64,000 nucleotides of DNA from Pseudomonas matsuisoli (GTDB lineage: Bacteria > Pseudomonadota > Gammaproteobacteria > Pseudomonadales > Pseudomonadaceae). A model generated the notes under the pieces. That model searched no databases. It saw only the letters and a list, made by a program, of their open reading frames with translations, and was not told where the DNA came from. The position numbers were made by a program, and so were the translations under genes. Position 1 is the first letter of the stretch, and each line of letters opens with the position of its first letter. The stretch is taken from positions 1 to 64,000 of the forward strand of contig NZ_BMPO01000009.1 of NCBI RefSeq assembly GCF_014647635.1, written 5' to 3'. Below are positions 1 through 8,083 of the stretch, in pieces.

Positions 1-61
1 GCACTAAGGCCGCTGCCTCTCGCTTGAACTCTGCGGAAAATGTACGTCGTTGCTTGCTCAT
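1..61 (-). CDS. IS3-family transposase OrfA, N-terminal fragment cut by window edge
   Basis: The reverse strand from the ATG at 61 encodes MSKQRRTFSAEFKREAAALV, the typical opening of IS3-family OrfA proteins, which carry a DNA-binding helix-turn-helix and make the frameshifted transposase together with OrfB. An AGAGGTG ribosome-binding site lies just before the start. Only 20 codons are inside the window, so completeness of the element cannot be judged. The family call rests on the N-terminal motif and on the terminal repeat next to it; the exact IS is not identified. Confidence 0.8.
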   Translation of the reverse strand, partial: MSKQRRTFSAEFKREAAALV

Positions 62-126
62 CAGACACCTCTTTCACGGCGAGGATTCTCACCTAAATCG
101 GTGTCCGGAATCAGTAGACCACTACA
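62..126 (-). mobile_element. Terminal end (probable left inverted repeat) of an IS3-type insertion sequence
   Basis: Between the transposase start and about position 126 lies the outer end of the element. Read on the reverse strand it begins TGTAGTGGTCTACTGATTCC and continues GGACACC, a 5'-TG end with a GGACACC-containing repeat as seen in many IS3-family members. The boundary at about 126 is inferred from the TG terminus. The other end and the target duplication are outside the window. Confidence 0.6.
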
Positions 127-213
127 ATCGGTGCCGCTCCGTATCAACATGAATTCCCGCTGACCCTACAACGAAGCGCGCGTAAACGCCCGACGAAGGC
201 GGACACCTTATCG

Positions 214-248
214 AAGCCCTGAGAATCCCCATGAGGACCTCAGGGCTT
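214..248. terminator. Strong stem-loop, probable terminator between IS end and hypothetical gene
   Basis: AAGCCCTGAG at 214-223 pairs perfectly with CTCAGGGCTT at 239-248 around a 15-base loop. It lies just past the stop of the reverse-strand gene ending at 271 and could end that transcript. The T-run is weak on both strands, so the call rests on the stem and its position. Between 126 and 213 I see no coding potential. Confidence 0.5.
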
Positions 249-270
249 TGCTTTGGAATAGCTGACTATT

Positions 271-1191
271 TTAATCAGGTATTCGAATCATCTCCCTGCG
301 CTCCGTATCTCTAAGCGACTCGACCATTGGCAAGATGCAACGCCTGTCAGCACCTAAGTGGACTAAGCTGAGGATGTTTTCCGAAGTGAAGAACCTACGA
401 CCTGCTTCAATAACCGCGCGCGCCTCTATCAACTTTTGAGGCACCTCTCCGATCCATTTGGCAAGGGCTGCGACTTGACGGGAGGACATGCTTTCAATAT
501 CCGAAAGCCTCGACATACTTAGCTCCCGGACGGGTATGACAAGTGTTGTCAGAATGAGAGCCTTCACATCAGCCTTGAAGAAATCCAAGCCACGTAATGT
601 CCCGAGGATTACCGCTTTGGTGGGCCATTCTTTGCTATCGGACCGGGTCCTATTGTTCGTTTCGAAGAACGCCTCAGCTTCAGAGACACTCATACGCACG
701 TACTCCTGCATTATGGCGTTATCTCTTTTCGCCCTTTCCCGGATATCTTGGTAGACCTCACGCCCTACAGCACCGTGCAGGCGCTCCCTTTGTTCCTGTA
801 GATGCCGATAGTCCCGCTCAAATGCTTCCAGCGAGTTGAGCAGAGCGGGCAGACCGTTCAGGAATAACTTGATCGACTCAAGGCGTTTTTGTCGGGCCAC
901 TTCGGCATCTACGCGCTTCCGCTCCTTCTGGAAGCTAACACCAAAATATTTCCTTCCGCATAGGCTTCCTATAGCGGTTTCTAAACCATCACTGGTCGTG
1001 ATTAGGTAGCCAGAAAGATGGGGTGTATGGCATGACTCGATGCCACAGGGGATTCGTTCAAGAAACGTATACGGTGCGATAACTGAGCCGAATTGGCGCG
1101 GAGCCTTCGGATGGAACGCTAAAGATCCCTCAAACGCCGGGCGGCGAAGTAGGTCTTCGTACGAGTCTACAGATATAACCTCTTGATGCAT
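271..1191 (-). CDS. Uncharacterised protein with Cys/His cluster (possible zinc site)
   Basis: This 306-residue protein matches no family I recognise. The ATG at 1191 is preferred to the in-frame TTG at 1197 because GTGAGG lies upstream at usable spacing. Near residues 48-54 is a C-x4-C-H arrangement (CGIESCH), followed about 25 residues later by CGRKYFG; together they could form a small zinc-binding domain, which is an inference. A Glu/Arg/Lys-rich segment around residues 90-150 looks helical and possibly coiled-coil. The C-terminal half is mixed helical without membrane segments. GC is lower than in neighbouring core genes, and it sits beside an IS end, suggesting acquired DNA. Function unknown. 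Confidence 0.7.
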   Translation of the reverse strand: MHQEVISVDSYEDLLRRPAFEGSLAFHPKAPRQFGSVIAPYTFLERIPCGIESCHTPHLSGYLITTSDGLETAIGSLCGRKYFGVSFQKERKRVDAEVARQKRLESIKLFLNGLPALLNSLEAFERDYRHLQEQRERLHGAVGREVYQDIRERAKRDNAIMQEYVRMSVSEAEAFFETNNRTRSDSKEWPTKAVILGTLRGLDFFKADVKALILTTLVIPVRELSMSRLSDIESMSSRQVAALAKWIGEVPQKLIEARAVIEAGRRFFTSENILSLVHLGADRRCILPMVESLRDTERREMIRIPD

Positions 1192-1304
1192 GGGCAAGCC
1201 TCACCGGTTGATACCTCTTAGCCATCACTGTATGTATTTCCAGATGAAGGTCAAGAAAACCGGTGCACATCCGAGCAAAGCGACGCCCTAACAATGGAAC
1301 TCAG

Positions 1305-1469
1305 ATGAACACTCTCAAGCTCACCTATTGGGTCGCTGTGGTCGGGTATGTGACCGTATGGTGTGCCTTAAGAATTTGGGCCAAAAATTCGAGACCCCAC
1401 TTCAATAAGAGAACCAAGCAGTTTCCCCCGTATGGGGTCCCTGGCGAGTCCTCTGAGAAGCCCAAGTGA
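1305..1469 (+). CDS. Small single-pass membrane protein, hypothetical
   Basis: This is a 54-residue ORF starting at the ATG at 1305, with GGA eight bases upstream. A longer reading from 1263 lacks a ribosome site. Residues 5-20 (LTYWVAVVGYVTVWCALRIW region) form one hydrophobic segment, followed by a basic, proline-containing cytoplasmic-type tail. No family is recognised. It lies divergently from the hypothetical gene at 271-1191, in the accessory stretch next to the IS end. Translation is plausible but unproven. Confidence 0.4.
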   Translation: MNTLKLTYWVAVVGYVTVWCALRIWAKNSRPHFNKRTKQFPPYGVPGESSEKPK

Positions 1470-1570
1470 CGGGCCTTTGGTGTCACAAACGTGTTAGAGC
1501 TGTGTCACAAATTCTTCTGGACAAGCGAAACGGGAGGTTCCTATGATGGCGCCTCCTGACCTCCTCCAGG

Positions 1571-2185
1571 TTACTCGGTAAGCATAGGTTCAAGGGTAGG
1601 CCACACGTTTTCTAAGATCGTCGGCTGAGCTTGAGCGTTAGGGTGGATACCATCGGCTTGCATCATAGAAGCCACGCCACCCGCGCCCTCCAGGAGAAAA
1701 GGCACCACTGGGACTTCGAACTCCTGGGCCACTTTGGGGAACACACCCGCGAAAGCAGTCGTGTACCGCTGACCGTAATTGGGCGGCAGTCTGATCCCCA
1801 AAATGAGCACCTTTGAGTTCGCCTCCAGCGAGAGCCTGACCATCCTCGAAAGGTTCTGTTTCAATTGGGCAATGGGCATTCCGCGCAGCCCGTCATTACC
1901 ACCAAGCTCTATCACAACCACTTCCGGCGTGTGCTTCGTGAGCAACGTAGGGAGGCGCGACAAGCCGCCTGCCGAGGTATCTCCGCTGATCGACGCGTTG
2001 ACCACTGCATACGTGGACTTCTCAGCCGTCAAACGATCTTTGAGCAATGTGACCCAGCCTTGATCGGTATTCAGCCCGAATCCCGCGCTGATACTATCCC
2101 CCACCACCAATACGGTGCCTGCAATGGCGCTCTGCGCCTGAAGCCACAACACCATTACGCAAGCGCACCATCCGTACGGACGCAT
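1571..2185 (-). CDS. tesA: TesA-type arylesterase / lysophospholipase (SGNH hydrolase)
   Basis: The 204-residue protein is a secreted SGNH-fold esterase, in the family that includes E. coli TesA (acyl-CoA thioesterase I / lysophospholipase L1). A signal peptide covers about residues 1-22, ending SAIA. Block I is VVGDSISAG with the catalytic Ser; block II Gly is in GDTSAGG; block III is GGNDGLRG with the Asn; block V is DGIHPN with the Asp/His pair. Length is usual. It is divergent from ybbA with only 11 bases between start codons, an arrangement common for this pair, so its promoter must overlap the ybbA coding region. It probably acts on acyl esters in the periplasm. Confidence 0.93.
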   Translation of the reverse strand: MRPYGWCACVMVLWLQAQSAIAGTVLVVGDSISAGFGLNTDQGWVTLLKDRLTAEKSTYAVVNASISGDTSAGGLSRLPTLLTKHTPEVVVIELGGNDGLRGMPIAQLKQNLSRMVRLSLEANSKVLILGIRLPPNYGQRYTTAFAGVFPKVAQEFEVPVVPFLLEGAGGVASMMQADGIHPNAQAQPTILENVWPTLEPMLTE

Positions 2186-2196
2186 TCGGATCCCTC

Positions 2197-2883
2197 ATGA
2201 GTTCAAGCATTTTGATTGCGCGGAACCTTAGCAAAGTGGTTCCCGGCACGGAAAGCGACCTAACCATCCTAGACGACGTCTCCTTCACGCTGGAAAAAGG
2301 CGCCAGCCTCGCAATCGTCGGCAGCTCCGGCTCTGGCAAATCGACGCTGCTTGGCCTTTTGGCAGGCTTGGATATTGCGACGCGGGGTGAAGTCGAGCTT
2401 GCTGGCCAGAACCTCGGCACGCTCGATGAGGATGGACGTGCGCGGGTACGTGCCCAACACGTCGGATTCGTCTTCCAATCCTTTCAGCTATTGGAAAGCC
2501 TCAACGCACTGGAAAACGTCATGCTGCCTCTCGAGCTGCATGGGCGAGACGATGCCCGAGCCCGCGCCACGGAGCTTCTCGAACGCGTCGGCCTTGGTCA
2601 CCGCCTAAAACATTACCCACGGCTCCTTTCCGGTGGAGAACAGCAGCGTGTGGCAATCGCCAGAGCATTCGCTGCAGAGCCGGACATCCTCTTCGCCGAC
2701 GAACCCACCGGCAACCTCGATACCCAGACCGGGCAACACGTTACGGACCTGCTTTTCGCCATGAACCTCGAACGAGGTACCACACTCGTGCTGGTCACCC
2801 ACGACGGACGCTTAGCTGCACGTTGCAAGCAATCGATTCAGCTCGAGACCGGCCGCATGGTCGAGCTCGGGACACACGAATGA
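2197..2883 (+). CDS. ybbA: ABC transporter ATP-binding protein YbbA
   Basis: This 228-residue LolD/MacB-type ATPase has Walker A GSSGSGKST (about residues 42-50), signature LSGGEQQRVAIARAF, Walker B ILFADEP and a downstream switch His in LVTHD. It has no membrane segment, so it must pair with the downstream permease, whose ATG overlaps its stop (ATGA). In E. coli the ybbAP-tesA cluster is known as a conserved lipid-linked locus with a poorly defined substrate. Adjacency to a periplasmic esterase suggests export or handling of lipid or hydrophobic compounds, which is inference. Confidence 0.93.
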   Translation: MSSSILIARNLSKVVPGTESDLTILDDVSFTLEKGASLAIVGSSGSGKSTLLGLLAGLDIATRGEVELAGQNLGTLDEDGRARVRAQHVGFVFQSFQLLESLNALENVMLPLELHGRDDARARATELLERVGLGHRLKHYPRLLSGGEQQRVAIARAFAAEPDILFADEPTGNLDTQTGQHVTDLLFAMNLERGTTLVLVTHDGRLAARCKQSIQLETGRMVELGTHE

Positions 2884-5375
2884 GTCGGCTTAGCTACCAG
2901 CGCCTCGCCAAACTTTCGTTCTCCTATACGCTACGCGAAGCCCGCGCAGGTGAAGTCAAGACGCTCTTTTTTGCTGTCCTGATCGCAGTATTGGTGAGCA
3001 CGGCCATCGGTTATTTCGGCGCACGGCTCAATGCTTCGATGGAACTGCGCGCAACCGAGTTCTTGGGTGCTGATCTCGTCTTGCGCGGCAGTGCGCCTGC
3101 ACAACCGGCGCAGATCGAGCTCGGACGCGCACAGGGCTTGAGCCACTCGAGCGTGGTTGAGTTCAGCAGCGTCGTGGCCACGGACGAGCGCATTCAGCTT
3201 GCAGCGATCAAAGCCGTCGACAACGCCTACCCGCTAAGGGGCGAATTACGTAGCACAGCGTCACTGAATGGGCTCGACCAGGCCGGCGGTGTTCCTGGCC
3301 CCGGCGAGGCCTGGGCAGAAGCCCGACTGCTTGCGGCGCTCGCGCTCGAGGTGGGTGCAGAAATCGAGATCGGTGCTCAGCGTTTTCGTTTGACCCGCAT
3401 TCTCACCGAGGAGCCCGACCGTGGCCGTGACCTGTACAGCCTCAATCCACATGTAATCATCAATTTGATGGATCTCGAGTCCACGGCGGTCGTGCAGCCA
3501 GGCAGCCGGGTCCGATACCGCGACTTATGGCGAGGCGACGCAAGCAGTCTCAATGCATATCGCGCTCAGGCCACCCCAGATTTGCGGGCCAACCAGCGAT
3601 TGGAAGACGTCCGCGATGGCAATCGACAACTCGGCGGTGCACTGGGGCGCGCCGAACGCTACTTGAATCTAGCAAGCCTTGCCGCAGTGTTGCTGGCCGG
3701 TATCGCGACCGCCTTGTCCGCGTCTCGCTTTGCGTCTCGAAGACTGGATAACAGCGCCCTGCTCCGCTGCCTTGGGTTATCACGCCGCGAAACTGCACTC
3801 TTCTACGCCGCGCAACTCGTGACAATTGGTGCTCTTGCCAGCGTGCTTGGGGCACTGCTGGGTTGGCTCGGTCAACACGCGCTTTTCGCTCTGCTAAAGG
3901 GACTGGTGCCAAACGACGTGCCTTCGGGAGGACTTCTTCCAGCATTGACCGGCATGGCAACGGGTTTGGTTGCGCTCATCGGGTTCGCGCTTCCGCCGCT
4001 TGTAGCGCTGTGTCGCGTTCCTCCGTTACGGGTTCTCCGACGTGACGTACTGCCGACACCGCCGGGGCTTCTATTCGTCTATGGCGTTGCCTTGCTCGCG
4101 CTCGGTCTCATCATGTGGCGTCTCAGCCTGGATATCCAACTAACCGTCAGCCTGCTCGGTGCCGGTGCATTGGCGGCACTGTCGCTCGGCGTCGTACTGC
4201 TGATCGCGCTGAGAACACTGCGCAAAGCTCTTACCAATGGGCCGCTGGCATGGCGGCTGGGTGTCGGTCAGCTATTGCGCAAGCCGGGCCTTGCGATAGG
4301 ACAGATACTCGCGTTCGGTTTAATCTTCCTCGCCATGGCGCTGGTTGGATTGCTGCGCGGCGAGTTACTACAGACTTGGCAAGCGCAACTTCCAGAAAAC
4401 GCACCCAATCATTTTGTGATCAACGTCATGCCGCATGAGCGTGACGCGTTTACCAGTGAAGTACACCGGCTTTCCCCTTCAGCGTCACCGCTTTACCCCG
4501 TCGTTGCCGGTCGCCTCACGGCGATCAATGGGAAGCCTGCGCGAGCCAACCTCGAAGACGACTCGCAAGGTGAGCGCGCGACTCGCCGCGATTTGAACCT
4601 CACTTGGTCCGAGACACTACCGCCAGACAATCAGTTGGTCGCGGGCTCGTGGTGGTCGAGCGATCAAGGCAACGGTGTATCCGTCGAAGAGAACCTGGCC
4701 GCCAGTCTCCGGTTGGAGATTGGTGACCGCATTACGTTCGACATTGGGGGCGCCACCTATGAGGTGCCGGTAACCAGTATCAGGACGGTGGAGTGGAACA
4801 ACTTCCAGCCCAACTTTTTCATGATTTTCAAACCCGGCACGCTACAGGATGTGCCGGTCACCTATATGACAAGCTTTTATCTTCCTTCGAGTGACGAGAG
4901 TGGCGCATTGGCGCTGGTGAAGCAGTTCCCGACCGTCTCCATTCTGCCGGTGGAAGCCCTGCTGGACCAACTCAGGGAAATCCTCGCCCAAGTGACCTTA
5001 GCCATCGAATTCGTGCTGCTGTTCGTGCTGGCGGCCGGATTGTCGGTTCTCTTCGCCGCACTTCAAGCGACCATCGATGAGCGCTTACACCAAGATGCTC
5101 TGCTCCGTGCGCTGGGTGCCCGGAAGCAACTGCTGATCACCGCTCGGCGAAGCGAGTTCCTTGTGGTAGGCGCAATCAGCGGTCTACTGGCTGCGCTGGG
5201 CTGCGAACTCGCCACCTACTTCCTGTACCGCCACACCTTTGGGCTCGAGTGGAGTCCGCACCCATGGCTCTGGCTACTTCCAATCGTCTCTGCTCTGATC
5301 ATCGGCGGCGCGGGACTGGTCGGAACACGTAAGGCACTGACCACCAGCCCGCTAACAGTGCTGCGAGAAACCTGA
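2880..5375 (+). CDS. ybbP: FtsX-like ABC transporter permease YbbP
   Basis: The 831-residue permease starts at the ATG at 2880, overlapping the ybbA stop by four bases; the in-frame ORF continues upstream inside ybbA. It has an N-terminal membrane anchor, a large periplasmic domain, and two FtsX-type blocks of three to four helices: about residues 250-400 and 740-831. Further hydrophobic segments lie near 400-500. The duplicated FtsX layout and length match YbbP. It would form the membrane part of the transporter powered by YbbA. It ends 17 bases before the convergent greB stop with no evident terminator between. Confidence 0.92.
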   Translation: MSRLSYQRLAKLSFSYTLREARAGEVKTLFFAVLIAVLVSTAIGYFGARLNASMELRATEFLGADLVLRGSAPAQPAQIELGRAQGLSHSSVVEFSSVVATDERIQLAAIKAVDNAYPLRGELRSTASLNGLDQAGGVPGPGEAWAEARLLAALALEVGAEIEIGAQRFRLTRILTEEPDRGRDLYSLNPHVIINLMDLESTAVVQPGSRVRYRDLWRGDASSLNAYRAQATPDLRANQRLEDVRDGNRQLGGALGRAERYLNLASLAAVLLAGIATALSASRFASRRLDNSALLRCLGLSRRETALFYAAQLVTIGALASVLGALLGWLGQHALFALLKGLVPNDVPSGGLLPALTGMATGLVALIGFALPPLVALCRVPPLRVLRRDVLPTPPGLLFVYGVALLALGLIMWRLSLDIQLTVSLLGAGALAALSLGVVLLIALRTLRKALTNGPLAWRLGVGQLLRKPGLAIGQILAFGLIFLAMALVGLLRGELLQTWQAQLPENAPNHFVINVMPHERDAFTSEVHRLSPSASPLYPVVAGRLTAINGKPARANLEDDSQGERATRRDLNLTWSETLPPDNQLVAGSWWSSDQGNGVSVEENLAASLRLEIGDRITFDIGGATYEVPVTSIRTVEWNNFQPNFFMIFKPGTLQDVPVTYMTSFYLPSSDESGALALVKQFPTVSILPVEALLDQLREILAQVTLAIEFVLLFVLAAGLSVLFAALQATIDERLHQDALLRALGARKQLLITARRSEFLVVGAISGLLAALGCELATYFLYRHTFGLEWSPHPWLWLLPIVSALIIGGAGLVGTRKALTTSPLTVLRET

Positions 5376-5392
5376 AGAGGACCAGCCGAGCG

Positions 5393-5866
5393 CTATTTTT
5401 CGTAGGTAATTCCGACTACCCACCACGTCACTTCGCCGGTGGGCGTGCGCACTATGGCTTCGTCGTCCACCGACTTCTTCAACAGCGCGCGGGCCATCGG
5501 CGAATCGATCGAAATGTAGTCCTTGCGGCCATATATCTCGTCGTACCCCACGATACGAAACTTCATGGCCTCGCCCTCTTCGTTCTCGATCTCCACCCAT
5601 GCGCCGAAGAAGATACGGCCCTCCTGCTCGCGCGAGTACGCGACAACCTTAACGTCCTCCAAGCGCTTACGCAGATAGCGGACGCGGCGGTCAATTTCCC
5701 TCAATAACTTTTTGTTGTACTGGTAGTCGGCGTTCTCGCTCCGGTCACCTAACGATGCTGCCCAGGCCACCTTCTGGGTAATATCTGGTCGCTTGACGCG
5801 CCAAAGATGATCGAGTTCTTCCTTGAGGGCGACGTGCCCTGCTTCGGTGATGATATTCGTAGACAA
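5393..5866 (-). CDS. greB: Transcript cleavage factor GreB, TTG start
   Basis: The 157-residue protein is GreB: an N-terminal coiled-coil carrying the acidic tip in GDRSENADYQYNKK, then a C-terminal FKBP-like domain ending with the VWWVVGI-type strand. It inserts into the RNA polymerase secondary channel and stimulates cleavage of backtracked RNA. The only start consistent with the family N-terminus is a TTG at 5866, with AAGGGG six bases upstream; no ATG or GTG lies nearby. The gene is downstream of, and on the same strand as, the glycosyltransferase gene, with a 150-base gap that should hold its promoter. Confidence 0.93.
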   Translation of the reverse strand: MSTNIITEAGHVALKEELDHLWRVKRPDITQKVAWAASLGDRSENADYQYNKKLLREIDRRVRYLRKRLEDVKVVAYSREQEGRIFFGAWVEIENEEGEAMKFRIVGYDEIYGRKDYISIDSPMARALLKKSVDDEAIVRTPTGEVTWWVVGITYEK

Positions 5867-6016
5867 GAAGGCCCCTTGAGTAAACCGCCGCTAGCGTTCA
5901 AATGCATAGTACCCGTTGGCGATCGAAACGCGGACTGCCTCTTTGCGAAGGAGCACCAGCGAAACCGCATGCCAGCACACCCCAGAGCAGCTAAACAGCA
6001 GACTGGCCGGCCGCAA

Positions 6017-6805
6017 TCAGCGAAGGTGTCGATACATGATGCGGACCATGCGATACGCGTCCATTGCGTAACGTTTTACCAAGCGGCGCGGCTCCATCAG
6101 CATGCGGTGCAGCCACTCCAGCGACAGACGCTGCATCCAGAGAGGTGCTCGTCGGACCTTTCCTGATAAAAAGTTGATGGATGCCCCCACGCAGATGCCG
6201 ACCCCCGTGGAGCGTCCGTCGTCATAAATCATTTGCGCAAGAACTTCCTGACGGGGACAGCCAACTGCTAGTACCACTAATTCAGCGGGATTATCGGCGA
6301 CGTGCTCGAGACATTTCTCGACTTCGGCGGGCCGATCGATGAACCCCATGGGCGGGTTGTGGTGGAAGAACTCGACATTAGGGTAGCGCTCGCCCATCTC
6401 CTGCATCTCTTGGGCGTTGTTGCCAATGACGCTTACTCGCCATTTTTTGTCATCGGCCATATCCATGAGGTCTCCCGTAAGGTCGCTGCCGGGAATGACC
6501 TCCTTCACCTGAACTCGCTTCATGCGCAGTAGCTTGCTAAGTACTTTGCTGTCGCATAAGTGGTAGCGAGCCTTGTCATACGCACGCCGCAGCTGTTCGC
6601 TGCGCTCCAACTGAACGACATGGCTCACATTCGGCGTCACGATATAGCTGAAAGCCTTCTGACTCGAATCCACAATTTCGGAAATAAGCTCTGATTTGGA
6701 GCCATTGTAGAAATCGATGTCGAAGGCACTTACTGTGCACGTCCTGTGCTGACGTGGATTCGCTTCCTTTGATCCTAGGCTATTGGGCTGCAACTGATAA
6801 GGCAA
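6017..6805 (-). CDS. WecG/TagA/CpsF-family glycosyltransferase, TTG start
   Basis: This 262-residue protein belongs to the WecG/TagA/CpsF family, which transfers N-acetylmannosamine-type sugars to lipid-linked carriers on the inner membrane face. Recognisable parts are the N-terminal nucleotide-fold segment with SYIVTPNVSHV, the GSDL motif near residue 107, VVLAVGCPRQE near 180, and the C-terminal signature RRAPLWMQRLSLEWLHR plus a basic tail used for membrane contact. The start is a TTG at 6805 with AGAGGAGG seven bases upstream; no ATG precedes the core. It stands alone here rather than in a polysaccharide cluster, so its acceptor cannot be read from context. Confidence 0.85.
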   Translation of the reverse strand: MPYQLQPNSLGSKEANPRQHRTCTVSAFDIDFYNGSKSELISEIVDSSQKAFSYIVTPNVSHVVQLERSEQLRRAYDKARYHLCDSKVLSKLLRMKRVQVKEVIPGSDLTGDLMDMADDKKWRVSVIGNNAQEMQEMGERYPNVEFFHHNPPMGFIDRPAEVEKCLEHVADNPAELVVLAVGCPRQEVLAQMIYDDGRSTGVGICVGASINFLSGKVRRAPLWMQRLSLEWLHRMLMEPRRLVKRYAMDAYRMVRIMYRHLR

Positions 6806-7118
6806 AACAGTCCTCCTCTATAGGCAGTGGTGATGGATAGGGGTCGGTCGAAACCGTCGAGCAAAGCGCCGTGTTGACGCACGGCCAGATCGGCCGCAAG
6901 CAGCGAATCGCTTCGCCGCGTCAATTGGCAATGCGCCCAGAGCGGTCCACTGTCACGCTCCGATTCACATCCATTCGTTATTGGGTGAATGGCCTGGACA
7001 GTTCCTTGTGCCTAACAAGGCAGCCTTGGAAACGAGACGGCGATCAAGTTTTTAAGCGGCCCTCTGCCTGGTTGAACGCCAGCGGCGGCGATACCGCAAT
7101 GAATGCAAGAGGAAACGC
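6806..7118. other. Intergenic region between divergent glycosyltransferase and tatD
   Basis: These 313 bases separate two divergent genes and should hold both promoters. An 85-codon ORF from 6871 overlaps the tatD start but has no ribosome site or recognisable product and is not called. A nested pair of inverted repeats lies at 6949-7002, and a small hairpin (TGCCT/AGGCA) at 7009-7022. No RNA gene was recognised. Confidence 0.5.
6949..7002. repeat. Nested inverted repeat upstream of tatD
   Basis: ACTGTC at 6949-6954 pairs with GACAGT at 6997-7002, and inside it CCATTC at 6971-6976 pairs with GAATGG at 6987-6992. Both arms are exact. It could be a cruciform, an operator or a leader hairpin of tatD. 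Short arms mean chance occurrence is possible. Confidence 0.3.
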
Positions 7119-7925
7119 ATGCACATAATCGACATAGGCGTGAACCTGACGCACGCACAATTCGATGACGATAGACAGGCAGTGATCGAGAACGCTTACG
7201 CGCAAGGTGTGAGTCAAATGATACTCACAGGTACCGATCTCATAACCAGCACGCGCGCATGCGAACTTTGCGATGTACTAGACCCCCGCGGTACACGACT
7301 CTTTTCTACCGCAGGAGTTCACCCACACGATGCAAAAAGTTGGAACTTGTATGAAGCCGAGCAACTGCATCAACTGGCGTCCGCTGCACGAGTACGCGCG
7401 ATTGGCGAATGCGGCCTGGATTTCAATCGCAACTACTCAACGCCCGCCGACCAAGAGCGCGCCTTCGAAGCACAGTTGGCTATCGCCATCGAGCACCGTC
7501 TGCCCGTGTTCGCCCATGAGCGAGACGCTGCAAAGCGCATGCTTGTAATACTCAAGGCGCATCGCGATTCGCTTTCAAACCTCGTCATCCACTGCTTTAC
7601 CGGGGATCAGGCATCGCTGCATGCGTACCTCGATCTCGATCTGCATATTGGAATAACGGGATGGATCTGCGACGAACGACGTGGGGGGCATTTGCATACG
7701 CTGGTCAGAGATATTCCTGCGGGCCGACTGATGCTGGAGACCGACGCACCCTTTTTGCTACCGCGCACGCTGAAGCCCCGCCCTCGCCGCAATCGAAACG
7801 AGCCTTCGTATCTGCGGCACATCCTGGAACAGGTTGCCCTGCTTCGAGGAGAGCCGATCGACGAACTCGCCAAACACACGACGGACTGCGCTCAACGGTT
7901 CTTCGATTTACCTGACGTCAATTGA
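7119..7925 (+). CDS. tatD: TatD-family metal-dependent deoxyribonuclease
   Basis: The 268-residue protein is a TatD amidohydrolase-fold nuclease with 3'-5' exonuclease activity on DNA, linked to DNA repair and oxidative damage. It opens MHIIDIGVNLTH, the variant of the metal-site strand typical of TatD proper. Also visible are GVHPHDA, the metal-bridging Glu in AIGECGLDFNRN, CFTG with the loop His, and LMLETDAPFLLPR with the catalytic Asp. Length is standard. AGAGGAAACGC precedes the ATG. It is divergent from the glycosyltransferase and is followed by a 158-base gap before the chemoreceptor. Confidence 0.93.
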   Translation: MHIIDIGVNLTHAQFDDDRQAVIENAYAQGVSQMILTGTDLITSTRACELCDVLDPRGTRLFSTAGVHPHDAKSWNLYEAEQLHQLASAARVRAIGECGLDFNRNYSTPADQERAFEAQLAIAIEHRLPVFAHERDAAKRMLVILKAHRDSLSNLVIHCFTGDQASLHAYLDLDLHIGITGWICDERRGGHLHTLVRDIPAGRLMLETDAPFLLPRTLKPRPRRNRNEPSYLRHILEQVALLRGEPIDELAKHTTDCAQRFFDLPDVN

Positions 7926-8083
7926 TTCTGTTCTAAAGGCTGGCGCAACGCGGCCGCTAACCTAAGGCTGGCCCACTTCTGCTCATCACAGAAGCGTCAG
8001 CGCATGGGGGACGTGCCTGCATTGCGACAGATGCCATACGTCCGCCCACCTAACGACAACTCGAACAGTGACTGGCAGGCAGG

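Noticed and set aside
7009-7022. GCCTAAC motif resembling an integron attC end
   Set aside because: Only a 7-base match; no matching GTTRRRY partner, no cassette structure and no integrase in view.
6871-7128. 85-codon ORF upstream of tatD
   Set aside because: It overlaps the tatD start by ten bases, has no ribosome site, and its composition is not protein-like.
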